DNA of 18,327 nucleotides, from assembly GCA_003488005.1 (NCBI GenBank), contig DNND01000111.1, positions 1-18,327 on the forward strand, given 5' to 3'. Positions 1 through 7,481 of the stretch are shown here, one piece after another. Origin of the DNA: Blastocatellia bacterium. Lineage in GTDB: Bacteria > Acidobacteriota > Blastocatellia > Pyrinomonadales > Pyrinomonadaceae. The position numbers and the translations under genes were made by a program. The notes beneath the pieces were generated by a model, which saw nothing but the letters and a program-made list of their open reading frames with translations, was not told the origin of the DNA and ran no database searches. Position 1 is the stretch's first letter. Every line of letters starts with the position of its first letter.

Positions 1-73
1 CTACGCGTCGAAAGACTAATACCGATCCTATTCGGCTTACTTAATCAGAGGTTCCTAAAGTCTATGCTACTGC

Positions 74-1057
74 CTACTCAAACGTTGCGAGCAACTCTTC
101 GGCGCTCGCGGTTGCTGTACCAACTTTGCCAACTACAATTCCCGCCGCATGATTCGCGAGGTTCGCCGCCTCTAACGTTGATGCGCCGGCGGCCAATGCG
201 GCTGCCAGCGTGGCGATAACTGTATCGCCGGCGCCGGTCACGTCATAAACTTCGCGCGCGGCGGTTTCAACAAAAACCGGATCTTGCCCACGTTCCAATA
301 ACATAATTCCGCGCTCGCCACGAGTAATCAGCACCGCATCGCAATCGAGTTTCTCCTGAATCGAACGCGCCGCCTGGTGCAGCCCCTCGTCCGAATCCTG
401 CTCAAGATTGGTCATGCGCAATGCTTCAAAGTGGTTAGGTGTAATTAAGGACGCCGGGCGGTAATGAGAAAAATTTCTAATCTTCGGATCGATTAGCACC
501 GGAACTTTTTCGTAAGCGAGCTGCAGAATCTCGTTGAGAATGCGAGGTGTGACAACGCCCTTGTCATAATCAGAAACGACAAAAGCATCCGCGTTCCGAA
601 TGGCGTTTTTCAAACTTTCGATAATTCGCTGCTCAACCTTGCCGTTGACGGGCTTGCGATCTTCGCGATCGGCTCGCACGACGAGTTGGCTGTGCGCGAT
701 GATGCGGGTCTTCGTCGTCGATGGGCGCGAGTCGTCTACGGCCAGGTAGTCATCCGCTTGCGCACAGACTTCGCGCAGGGTTGTTTTGATTCGCTCACCC
801 GCCGAATCGTTCCCTATCACACCGACGACGCAACCACTTCCGCCCAGGGCGATGACGTTAGCCAGCACATTCGCCGCGCCGCCAAGATGAACCGATTCGC
901 GGCGAATATCAACGACCGGCACCGGCGCTTCGGGGGAGATGCGGCTGACGTCGCCCCAAACAAATTCATCGAGCATCACATCGCCGAGCACGACAATACT
1001 ACGATCGCTCATGGCGCGAATGATCTCGCCGGCGCGCTGTTTGGTTAGTTGGGGCAT
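74..1057 (-). CDS. rfaE1: D-glycero-beta-D-manno-heptose-7-phosphate kinase (stand-alone HldE N-domain)
   Basis: The product is a 327-residue PfkB/ribokinase-family sugar kinase. It matches the first half of HldE, which phosphorylates heptose 7-phosphate at C1 on the way to ADP-heptose, the donor for the LPS inner core; it should act in the cytoplasm. The sequence shows the N-terminal GDVMLDEFVWG block (residues 25-35) typical of RfaE, the substrate-binding HLGGAANV stretch (58-65), and the PfkB signature DVTGAGDTV (272-280), whose D278 is the expected catalytic base. The protein ends right after the kinase fold, so the nucleotidyltransferase half of fused HldE is absent and must be encoded elsewhere. 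The ATG start gives the usual family N-terminus; no strong Shine-Dalgarno sequence precedes it. It lies downstream of two heptosyltransferases on the same strand, separated by a 269-nt repeat-filled gap, so it may have its own promoter. The general assignment is firm; the exact anomer specificity comes from family knowledge. Confidence 0.93.
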   Translation of the reverse strand: MPQLTKQRAGEIIRAMSDRSIVVLGDVMLDEFVWGDVSRISPEAPVPVVDIRRESVHLGGAANVLANVIALGGSGCVVGVIGNDSAGERIKTTLREVCAQADDYLAVDDSRPSTTKTRIIAHSQLVVRADREDRKPVNGKVEQRIIESLKNAIRNADAFVVSDYDKGVVTPRILNEILQLAYEKVPVLIDPKIRNFSHYRPASLITPNHFEALRMTNLEQDSDEGLHQAARSIQEKLDCDAVLITRGERGIMLLERGQDPVFVETAAREVYDVTGAGDTVIATLAAALAAGASTLEAANLANHAAGIVVGKVGTATASAEELLATFE

Positions 1058-1091
1058 GGTGGTGAAACTCGAAGCGATTATGGATGTGCTG

Positions 1092-1294
1092 CTTTGCGCC
1101 TTCCGTTCGTCGCGGCTTTGCCGCCTTCTTTGCGGTAAGGCTCTGCCTTACCGTAAGCCGTCCCTCTAAGTCTGAGGCTGCGCCTCGGAATTGTAGGAGG
1201 CTGGAGCCTCCCCCGGAAATGAAGAAGCACTATCGGTAAGGCGGAGCCTTACCGCACGGAACGCGGCAAAGCCGCAAAGACCCAAAGCGCAAAG
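1092..1294. repeat. Large imperfect inverted repeat built of nested palindromes (REP/MITE-like)
   Basis: Two arms of about 62 nt (1092-1153 and 1234-1294) are imperfect reverse complements. Each arm contains two shorter palindromes: GCGGCTTTGCCGC at 1112-1124 and GCGGCAAAGCCGC at 1263-1275, plus a 21-nt CGGTAAGGC...GCCTTACCG hairpin at 1133-1153 and 1234-1254. The 80-nt centre adds GAGGC/GCCTC (1174-1186) and GGAGGCT/AGCCTCC (1196-1211). No reading frame here looks coding. It fills the gap between the GT9 gene and rfaE1 and could stop or process the transcript. I infer a non-autonomous dispersed repeat; only a genome-wide copy count would prove it. Confidence 0.8.
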
Positions 1295-1326
1295 ACCTGA
1301 AGCCAGAAGGCGCTAGTGGTAAAAGT

Positions 1327-2469
1327 TCAAGCGCTTTCTCTTAAAACTCTCTCAATCGCGGCCATCACCCGGTCGACCGGCACGCGCTTAATGCATTCCG
1401 GCTGCTCAAACTTTTCGCAAAAATAACCATGACACGGCTGGCAATCCATCTCCTCCAAAACAAATTCAGCGGGAGCGCGCGCCCACGGTTGCCAGTGCGC
1501 AGTGTTGGATGATCCAAAAACGACGACTGCCGGCGTTTTCACGGCCGCCGCCATGTGCGCAATGCCACTGTCGTTACCGACAAACAGACGTGCGCGCGCG
1601 AGCAGCGCCGTCACTTCCGGCAAACTCAAATTCGTCAGCGACAAGATCTCGGCGGTTGAATGTTGCTTAAGATCGTTGACAACAGCTATCTCACTCGCCG
1701 TGCTAATCGCTACGATATTCAAATTCTGACCGGCAAGCGCATCGGCAACGCGCGCGAAGTTCGTCGCGGCCCATTGCTTGGTGTCGGAAGCCGCCGCCGG
1801 GTGAATGACGACGAATGGAGCGCCATTGATTCCCAGCGAGCGCAGGTGTTCCGCAATTCCAGCGTCCGCCGCTTCGGTCACTTCCAGATGTGTCGGCGGG
1901 CGATCGCTGACGGGAACGCCGGTCCATCCCAGCAGCGCCAATTGCTGTTCAACCGAATGAGTTTTGTCTCGCCCCCAAAGAAATGAAGACGCCGGCGCTC
2001 GATGATTGTGCAGCCGGGAGTATTGATAGGCTTCATAGCCGACTCGGTGAGTTGCGCCGGTCGCCCGCGTCAACAGCGTCGCGGTCGTGCCGCCGTGCAG
2101 ATTGTAAACAACGTCATAGCGCCTGGCCCGCAGACTTGCCGCGACTCGTGCTCTGGAAGCCACACTGCCGCGCTCCATGGTGATTACGTTATCAACCTGC
2201 GGTGATCCGGCTAGCAACGGCGCCACCCAATCTTCTAACAGGATGTCGATCTCGGCGTGCGGCAGAAATCGTTTCAGCGCCGCGAGGGAAGGAGTCGACA
2301 AAACGGTGTCGCCAATCGAACGCAGCCTGACAACCAGAATTCGTTCAACTTTTTCCCAGTCCCAACGCGCGGGCGCAAGCGGTTGCGCCGAGTCTTCACC
2401 GCGCAGGCTATGCATCGCCAGATTGCGCATCTGGGGAGACTGTTCAACTATTTCACGTAAGCTATTCAA
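1327..2469 (-). CDS. GT9-family LPS heptosyltransferase (WaaF/RfaF-like)
   Basis: The product is a 380-residue GT-B glycosyltransferase of family GT9, which transfers heptose from ADP-heptose onto the growing LPS core at the cytoplasmic face of the inner membrane. Visible family marks are the N-domain loop RILVVRLRSIGDTVLSTP (about 43-60), the central HPAA (223-226) with the following Lys at 231, and the donor-binding VGNDSGIAH block (297-304). A CxxC-x4-C-x7-C cluster (C343, C346, C351, C359) lies near the C-terminus. The listed start is TTG, 21 nt after the Trm112 stop; an ATG at 2430 (residue 14) is an alternative, and neither has a clear Shine-Dalgarno sequence. About 42 residues precede the GT9 core, so the shorter form loses nothing essential. 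It probably belongs to the same operon as waaC. Acceptor position (heptosyltransferase II or another) cannot be told from sequence alone. Confidence 0.88.
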   Translation of the reverse strand: MNSLREIVEQSPQMRNLAMHSLRGEDSAQPLAPARWDWEKVERILVVRLRSIGDTVLSTPSLAALKRFLPHAEIDILLEDWVAPLLAGSPQVDNVITMERGSVASRARVAASLRARRYDVVYNLHGGTTATLLTRATGATHRVGYEAYQYSRLHNHRAPASSFLWGRDKTHSVEQQLALLGWTGVPVSDRPPTHLEVTEAADAGIAEHLRSLGINGAPFVVIHPAAASDTKQWAATNFARVADALAGQNLNIVAISTASEIAVVNDLKQHSTAEILSLTNLSLPEVTALLARARLFVGNDSGIAHMAAAVKTPAVVVFGSSNTAHWQPWARAPAEFVLEEMDCQPCHGYFCEKFEQPECIKRVPVDRVMAAIERVLRESA

Positions 2470-2490
2470 AGCTATTAGGATCGAGCAGCC

Positions 2491-2679
2491 TTAACTTTGC
2501 TCGGGTTGTTCGGCTTCTATCGTTGCTTCGTCGATCAACATCACTGGAATGTCGTCGCGAATGGGATAGACGCGCTTGCACTCGACGCATTTCAAGCCGC
2601 TGCCATCAGGTTTCAACTCAACCTTTGCTTTGCATGCAGGACAGGCAAGTATTTCCAATAAATCTTCACTGATTGCCAT
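2491..2679 (-). CDS. Trm112-family small zinc-ribbon protein (YcaR/UPF0434-like)
   Basis: The product is a 62-residue protein with the Trm112 pattern: ISEDLLEILACPACK near the N-terminus, two CxxC pairs (C13/C16 and C31/C34), and the typical YPIRDDIPVML tail. The cysteines would bind one zinc. In eukaryotes and archaea Trm112 activates methyltransferases. The bacterial UPF0434 relatives are poorly understood, and in Escherichia coli the homologue ycaR lies beside lpxK and kdsB, so an LPS neighbourhood is not unusual. I chose the ATG at 2679 because a GAAAGGT ribosome-binding site sits 5 nt upstream and the Trm112 domain begins at once; the frame stays open upstream to 2778, but that extension resembles nothing. 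It lies 107 nt after waaC and 21 nt before the GT9 gene, so it is probably co-transcribed. The molecular partner is unknown. Confidence 0.88.
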   Translation of the reverse strand: MAISEDLLEILACPACKAKVELKPDGSGLKCVECKRVYPIRDDIPVMLIDEATIEAEQPEQS

Positions 2680-2684
2680 AGCAG

Positions 2685-2691
2685 ACCTTTC
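2685..2691 (-). promoter_or_regulatory. Ribosome-binding site deciding the Trm112 start
   Basis: On the minus strand GAAAGGT is followed by 5 nt and then the ATG at 2679. It supports the 62-residue form over a 95-residue form that would begin at 2778. Confidence 0.7.
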
Positions 2692-2786
2692 ACATTGCGG
2701 TTTCGCTCTTGCTCGGGAAGGACGCGCGTTTGGATGGCAAAGCTTATCACAAAGATGCGACTCGTCAGCAGCACGCAACCAAAGAT

Positions 2787-3848
2787 TTAGTTCGCCCCGA
2801 GGCGGACAACTTCGTTAGAGGCAGCGGGCGAAAGTTGTTTGAGTTTTTGCCAAACTTGGTCAGGTTTGATCTCAACCAGGCAGGCGGGCTTGAACTCTGC
2901 CGGACCGGTGTATTTGCATTCGACGTCGTGGCAGCCGACGCATTCGAAAGTTGAAGTGAGATGCAACTGATGTCGGCCGGTCGCGCCGACCAACAGCGGA
3001 TCGGTAGCGCCATAAATTGTTATTGAGGGAATGTCGAGCGCCGCCGCAATATGGCTCAACCCGGTGTCCAGACCCACCGTCGCCGAGGCGCGACTGATAA
3101 TGGCTGCCTTTTCGGAAATCGAAAGTGCGGGCAGCACGATCGCTTTGTTGTTCCCCGCGGCGATGCGGACGGCGCGTTCCCGTTCTGCTTCATTGCCCCA
3201 CGGCAATAGTACGGAGTATCCGTCGGCGGTAACGTCGTTGAGGAGCTCCTGCCAATAGAATTCCGGCCAAACTTTCGAAGTCCAGCTCGTGCTGTGAATG
3301 AAAACTACAAACCGTTCCGGCAAGTCGATTAGCACCGGCCCCAATCGCGAGCGATCAATGCCGTAGTCCAGACGCTCCTCTTCATACTCATAGCCCAACG
3401 CCCCGGCCAGCAATTGCCGCATACGCTGCAGAGAATGCCTGTCTTTCGGCACGAAGAATTTTTTCTGATACGCGAACTGCGCGCCCCACTCGTGAACAGC
3501 GCGACTGTCATAACCGTAGCGCGGTCCTTTAGCGAGTCGACTCGCCAGTGCGCTCTTTAGTTCGCATTGCACATCAACGATGAAATCATATTCTTGTGCG
3601 CGTACTTTTCTTAGAAAACTTTGCGGCTCGCCGCTTTTGAAAGCGTGTCGCCAGTTCTTTCTCCATCTCCGGAAAGCGCTCGGTATCACTGTCTCGACAT
3701 TGCGGTGCCAGCCAGGCACCTGCGCAAACGATTCGTCGACAATCCAATCGAAACCGATTCCGGGAATAGCTCGCGCCGCGTCGCTGAGCGCCGGCAGAGT
3801 TTGGACCAGATCGCCCATCGAAGAAAGCCTGACGATTAAGACTCGCAT
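2787..3848 (-). CDS. waaC: Lipopolysaccharide heptosyltransferase I
   Basis: The product is a 353-residue GT9 enzyme expected to add the first L-glycero-D-manno-heptose to Kdo of the Kdo-lipid A acceptor. Sequence support is strong. The N-terminus MRVLIVRLSSMGDLVQTLPAL carries the catalytic Asp at position 13, followed by PGIGFDWIVDESFAQVPGWH and the WaaC-specific RRWRKNW (60-66). The HSTSWTSKVWP block (185-195) contains K192, and the DTGLSHIAAAL block (261-271) binds the ADP moiety; these residues fall at about the same numbers as in E. coli WaaC. The C-terminal region also holds C303, C306, C311 and C323. The ATG lies 8 nt after the stop of the oxygenase gene, so the two are very likely co-transcribed, with translation probably coupled because no good Shine-Dalgarno sequence is present. 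Confidence 0.95.
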   Translation of the reverse strand: MRVLIVRLSSMGDLVQTLPALSDAARAIPGIGFDWIVDESFAQVPGWHRNVETVIPSAFRRWRKNWRHAFKSGEPQSFLRKVRAQEYDFIVDVQCELKSALASRLAKGPRYGYDSRAVHEWGAQFAYQKKFFVPKDRHSLQRMRQLLAGALGYEYEEERLDYGIDRSRLGPVLIDLPERFVVFIHSTSWTSKVWPEFYWQELLNDVTADGYSVLLPWGNEAERERAVRIAAGNNKAIVLPALSISEKAAIISRASATVGLDTGLSHIAAALDIPSITIYGATDPLLVGATGRHQLHLTSTFECVGCHDVECKYTGPAEFKPACLVEIKPDQVWQKLKQLSPAASNEVVRLGAN

Positions 3849-3856
3849 GGAGAAAA

Positions 3857-4507
3857 TTAGGTAGCGCCTTTCACGAAGACTTCGCGGAGGTTCTTCAGCT
3901 TGGCGGTCAGGCTGTGTCGCAGCAAATGACGGTGGAGCGCGGCGTCATCGGTCACATAATTCAGTTGCAGGACTTTGCGCGGGCCCTTGAAAGACTTGTG
4001 GCCGTGCCAGCAGTTATCGGTGACTTTGAACAGCAGACAGGTACCAAACGTTGGTGGAATCTCGGCAACATAATCGTCCAGACTCTTGCCGTTTTTGAGA
4101 ATGCGCAGCCAACCGCCTTCAGCTTCCCAGACCGGATTGAGGTAAAGCAGCATTGTCAGAAACTTGGATTTCGTGTCGGTGTGTATGCGGCCGTCGCGTG
4201 AACTTGCCTGGCCGCGAACCGTGATCATGGTGGAGCGGTCGTCGAGGTTGACGTCGAACTTGTTTGCGATAGCTGCTTTCAATTCGGCGCTGTTCAATTC
4301 ATCAACGAGACGCTGAAAAGTTGCGCCGCCGCTGACTTCGCTTAACGGAAAGCTGCCACGAGAATTGATCGCAGGAAAGTCCTCAACCACCTGCGCGGCA
4401 TATTCGGGCCGCAAAAAATTCTCGATAACCATGAAAGGAAACGGTTCGACGTTAAGCGGCGTCTCGCGCAGCGTCTCGAGCCTGATAATGGAAAGCGGTT
4501 CGTCCAT
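3857..4507 (-). CDS. 2-oxoglutarate/Fe(II)-dependent oxygenase-like protein in the LPS cluster
   Basis: The product is a 216-residue soluble protein that looks like the 2OG-Fe(II) oxygenase superfamily (prolyl-4-hydroxylase-type jelly roll). The metal triad can be read as H109-x-D111 (in RIHTDTKSK), followed about 57 residues later by H168 in CWHGHKSF; R177 in GPRKVLQLNY would hold 2-oxoglutarate. The stretch MLLYLNPVWEAEGGWLRI between them matches the usual core strands. It is the first gene of the minus-strand cluster, 8 nt ahead of waaC, so its substrate may be a sugar or lipid of the LPS core, which is an inference. I chose the ATG at 4507 because a likely promoter at 4543-4572 would leave a leader of about 30 nt; a TTG at 4522 would add five residues. 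The family call is fairly sure, the substrate unknown. Confidence 0.75.
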   Translation of the reverse strand: MDEPLSIIRLETLRETPLNVEPFPFMVIENFLRPEYAAQVVEDFPAINSRGSFPLSEVSGGATFQRLVDELNSAELKAAIANKFDVNLDDRSTMITVRGQASSRDGRIHTDTKSKFLTMLLYLNPVWEAEGGWLRILKNGKSLDDYVAEIPPTFGTCLLFKVTDNCWHGHKSFKGPRKVLQLNYVTDDAALHRHLLRHSLTAKLKNLREVFVKGAT

Positions 4508-4542
4508 TTGTTCTACCCACAACGACGCCTAAAGAAGAGTCA

Positions 4543-4572
4543 ATTGTATGCTGGCCCTTCTGAGGCTGTCTA
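4543..4572 (-). promoter_or_regulatory. Sigma70-like promoter for the LPS cluster
   Basis: On the minus strand TAGACA (4567-4572) matches five of six -35 consensus bases and TACAAT (4543-4548) matches five of six -10 bases, with an 18-nt spacer. Transcription would begin about 30 nt before the ATG at 4507. This is a pattern match by eye in the divergent region 4508-4641. A plus-strand promoter for the GT2 gene must also lie here, but I see no convincing one. Confidence 0.5.
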
Positions 4573-4641
4573 ATAGGCCAATCCCGGCGGCTGCCTCGGT
4601 TGACGCCCCCGCCCCACCCTTCTATGCTCGTGCGCACTCGC

Positions 4642-5436
4642 ATGGATAACTGCCAAGTTTCAGTCTGCATCATCACGCTCAACGAAGAAGACCACATCAG
4701 GGAGGCCTGTGAGTCTGTTTCCTGGGCTGATGAAATTGTGGTGGTCGATTCCGGCTCAACCGACCGCACCAGAGAGATCGCCGTAGCATGCGGCGCGCGA
4801 GTATTTGAAAACGCGTGGCCCGGTTTTGCGGCGCAGCGAGAGTTTGCCACCGGCCAGGCAACGCACGCTTGGATTTTCAGCCTCGACGCTGACGAGCGCG
4901 TTTCGGAAGAGTTGCGTGCTTCCATCAACGGCCTCTTCTCAAAACCAGATAGTGATCTTGCCGACGGTTATTTGATTCCGCGTCGGGCCTTTTACATGGG
5001 CCGCTGGATACGCGGTGGCGGGTGGTATCCCGATCGTCAACTGCGGCTGTATCGCAAGTCCAAAGGGCGCTGGCAGGGAGCGCATATTCATGAGTCCATG
5101 AAAATGAACCCGGACGCGCGCGTCGAAATGCTGAGCGGCGATCTGCTTCATTACACGGTTCGCGACGCCGCCGAACATCACCGCATGATAGGCGAGCGTT
5201 ATGCGCCGCTGGGCGCGCGCAAAATGCTGGAACAGGGACGGCGGACATCGCCTTTGAAAATCGCCACGATTGGTCCCGCGACTTTTATCCGAAATTTTGT
5301 TTTAAAAGGCGGCTTTCGCGACGGTCTCGCCGGCTTTAGCATCGCTACCTTCGCTGCCCATCACGCCTTCTTAAAGCATTTGCAACTTTGGGAATTGCAA
5401 AATCAGAAATCGACGCAGGATTCGAGTGCCGAGTGA
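4642..5436 (+). CDS. GT2 glycosyltransferase, WaaE/KdtX (LgtF) type, LPS core
   Basis: The product is a 264-residue family-2 glycosyltransferase. It opens with VSVCIITLNEEDHIREACES (6-25), then ADEIVVVDSGSTDRT, and has the metal- and nucleotide-binding DAD at 82-84 within SLDADERVSEEL. The next segment, GYLIPRRAFYMGRWIRGGGWYPDRQLRLYRKSKGRW, with the downstream HESM motif, is characteristic of the WaaE/KdtX/LgtF group that adds glucose or a related sugar to inner-core heptose. A hydrophobic C-terminal stretch (about 212-250, FIRNFVLKGGFRDGLAGFSIATFAAHHAFLK) probably rests on the membrane. Start choice is open: ATG 4642 puts the fold at the very N-terminus; ATG 4624 and TTG 4600 are in frame, and none has a clear Shine-Dalgarno sequence. 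It diverges from the heptosyltransferase cluster and precedes msbA, in keeping with an LPS core role. Sugar specificity cannot be read. Confidence 0.88.
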   Translation: MDNCQVSVCIITLNEEDHIREACESVSWADEIVVVDSGSTDRTREIAVACGARVFENAWPGFAAQREFATGQATHAWIFSLDADERVSEELRASINGLFSKPDSDLADGYLIPRRAFYMGRWIRGGGWYPDRQLRLYRKSKGRWQGAHIHESMKMNPDARVEMLSGDLLHYTVRDAAEHHRMIGERYAPLGARKMLEQGRRTSPLKIATIGPATFIRNFVLKGGFRDGLAGFSIATFAAHHAFLKHLQLWELQNQKSTQDSSAE

Positions 5437-5466
5437 AAAGGTCTTGTTGATTCAGCTCTTGATCGT

Positions 5467-5572
5467 GAAGGTGGGCTTCCACCCCAGCGGGGCTGCCCCG
5501 CCGGGGACCCCGGGCTTGCCCCCAATCTGGATTAGAGGCCATTCAAATGAGCAGGGGTAAACCACCCTTCCC
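5467..5572. repeat. GC-rich palindromic segment between the GT2 gene and msbA
   Basis: Two adjoining hairpins share their edges: GCGGGGCTGCCCCGC at 5487-5501 and CCGGGGACCCCGG at 5501-5513. Flanking them, GAAGGTGGGC (5467-5476) and the partly inverted ACCACCCTTCCC (5561-5572) look like outer arms. GAAGGTGGGC recurs at 18312-18321 in the repeat at the window end. No T-tract follows the hairpins, so an intrinsic terminator is not supported. It probably belongs to a dispersed palindromic family. The remainder of 5437-5611 shows nothing recognisable. Confidence 0.5.
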
Positions 5573-5611
5573 AAGTTATGAAGCATCTGACTTCAATATT
5601 TATTTCTTAAC

Positions 5612-7465
5612 ATGAGCGCAAGCATCGACAAAGAAAAGAAGAAGAAGAAGATCACGCCCGCCACAGCCTGGCGCGACGCGCGCGAGTTGATTTGGGCGCA
5701 TCGTTACCGCCTGGCGCTGGGAATGTTTTTGATGATTCTCAATCGACTCGTCGGAATGGTGTTACCGGCAAGTTCGAAATACCTGATCGACAACGTCGTC
5801 TTGAAACATCAAAGCGGCTTGCTGCTGCCGCTGGCGCTGGTTGCCGGCGCGGCAACGTTGGTCCAGGCGTTTACTTCATTTGCGCTCTCGCAGGTGCTCG
5901 GCGTGGCAGCGCAACGTGCCATTACCGAAATGCGCAAGAGTGTGCAGCAGCACGTCGCGCGTCTGCCGGTGAGATATTTCGACTCAACTCAAACCGGAAT
6001 ATTAATTTCGCGCATCATGACTGACGCCGAAGGCATTCGTAATCTCGTCGGCACGGGTCTGGTCCAACTTGTTGGCAGTTTGGTAACGGCCGCCCTTGCC
6101 CTAACGGTGCTGCTTTATCTGAACTGGAAACTAACCCTGGTTACGCTGCTGGCGCTGGGAGCGTTTGGCGTTTGCATGGCGCTGGCGTTTAAGAAGCTGC
6201 GGCCGGTGTTTCGCGAACGCGGGCAAATAAACGCGGAAGTAACCGGCCGTCTGACCGAGTCGTTGGGCGGCATTCGCATCGTCAAAGCTTATGCGGCGGA
6301 GAAGCGCGAGGAGTTGGTGTTTGCGCGCGGTGCGCATCGTCTGTTTCGCAACGTCGCCCGCTCGATGACCGCTGTTTCCGGAGTCACCGCCTTTTCCACG
6401 ATCATCGTCGGCGCCATCGGCGTCATCCTGATTTTGGTTGGCGGGCGCGACATTCTTAACGGGCAGATGACGCTCGGCGACTTTTTCATGTATATGATTT
6501 TCACCGGACTGGTGGCCATGCCGCTGGTTGAAATCGCAAACATCGGCACACAGATCACGGAAGCCTTTGCCGGCCTCGATCGCATCCGCGACCTCAAGCA
6601 AATGGCGACTGAAGATGAAAACGATTCCCAACGGCAAGCGTGTCCAGCCATCGTTGGCGAGATCGCGTTTCAGGACGTGAGCTTTGAATACAACGACGAC
6701 ACGCCCGTGCTGAAGCATGTTTCCTTTACGGCCCCGCCGGGTTCGACAACGGCGCTGGTAGGTTCGAGCGGCTCGGGCAAGTCAACGCTGATTAGTTTGG
6801 TAATGGCATTTAATCGGCCGCTGTCCGGTGTGGTGCTGGTGGACGGAAGCGATCTCGCTTCGATTCGGCTGAAGGATTTTCGCAACCAACTCGGCGTGGT
6901 TCTGCAGGACAACTTTCTTTTTGACGGGACGATTGCCGAGAACATTGGCTTCTCAAATCCGCACGCCACACGCGAAGAGATCGTTGCCGCCAGCCGCGTG
7001 GCCCACTGCGAAGAGTTCATCAACGGCTTTGCTGACAGCTATGACACTATCGTCGGCGAGCGCGGTGTGAAGTTGTCAGGCGGACAACGGCAGCGCGTGG
7101 CGATTGCGCGCGCGATTCTTGCCGAGCCGCGAATTCTTATCCTCGATGAAGCGACCTCGAGTCTGGACAGCGAAAGTGAAGCGCTGATTCAGGATGGTTT
7201 GCAGTCGCTGCGTCGTGGCCGCACAACCTTTGTCATTGCGCACCGGCTGTCGACCATACGCAGCGCGGATCAGATTCTAGTGCTGGAAGCCGGCGAGATT
7301 GTCGAACGCGGCACACACGATGAATTGCTGGCAGCCGGCGGCCGTTATAAGCAGTTGTATGACAAGCAATACAACTTTGAGAGAAATCAATTCATCAATC
7401 CCGGTGAAGATTTCACGCCCGAGCCGGCAAAAGTTGTGACGCCGGCGCTGTCATCAAACTTGTAG
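5612..7465 (+). CDS. msbA: MsbA-type ABC exporter (lipid A-core flippase)
   Basis: The product is a 617-residue half-transporter: a type IV exporter membrane domain fused to an ATPase, expected to dimerise in the inner membrane. The N-terminus is strongly basic (KEKKKKK), followed by about six hydrophobic segments up to roughly residue 310. The ATPase has Walker A GSSGSGKST (384-392), a Q-loop in VVLQDNFLFDGTIAENI, the signature LSGGQRQR (488-495), Walker B ILILDEATSSLD with catalytic E513, and the H-loop histidine at 544 (AHRLST). Length and domain order fit MsbA. Its neighbours, all LPS-core enzymes, make lipid A-core flipping the best guess, but sequence alone cannot exclude another lipid or drug exporter. 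The ATG has no good Shine-Dalgarno sequence. The stop lies 16 nt before the hydrolase start, which points to co-transcription with the genes downstream. Confidence 0.88.
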   Translation: MSASIDKEKKKKKITPATAWRDARELIWAHRYRLALGMFLMILNRLVGMVLPASSKYLIDNVVLKHQSGLLLPLALVAGAATLVQAFTSFALSQVLGVAAQRAITEMRKSVQQHVARLPVRYFDSTQTGILISRIMTDAEGIRNLVGTGLVQLVGSLVTAALALTVLLYLNWKLTLVTLLALGAFGVCMALAFKKLRPVFRERGQINAEVTGRLTESLGGIRIVKAYAAEKREELVFARGAHRLFRNVARSMTAVSGVTAFSTIIVGAIGVILILVGGRDILNGQMTLGDFFMYMIFTGLVAMPLVEIANIGTQITEAFAGLDRIRDLKQMATEDENDSQRQACPAIVGEIAFQDVSFEYNDDTPVLKHVSFTAPPGSTTALVGSSGSGKSTLISLVMAFNRPLSGVVLVDGSDLASIRLKDFRNQLGVVLQDNFLFDGTIAENIGFSNPHATREEIVAASRVAHCEEFINGFADSYDTIVGERGVKLSGGQRQRVAIARAILAEPRILILDEATSSLDSESEALIQDGLQSLRRGRTTFVIAHRLSTIRSADQILVLEAGEIVERGTHDELLAAGGRYKQLYDKQYNFERNQFINPGEDFTPEPAKVVTPALSSNL

Positions 7466-7481
7466 TCGCCGGGGGTATCGG

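Noticed and set aside
1..73. End of another gene downstream of rfaE1
   Set aside because: Stop codons and lack of any recognisable peptide in 73 nt; nothing can be supported.
686..1048. A 120-codon plus-strand open frame opposite rfaE1
   Set aside because: It mirrors the conserved GDVMLDEF/HLGGAAN region of the kinase; no independent support.
5487..5513. Intrinsic terminator after the GT2 gene
   Set aside because: Strong GC stems are present but no T-run follows on either strand, so a repeat element is the safer reading.
6131..6718. A 195-codon open frame on the minus strand inside msbA
   Set aside because: It runs antisense to a gene with all ABC motifs, has no recognisable domain and shows His/Arg/Gln-rich content typical of reversed GC-rich coding DNA.
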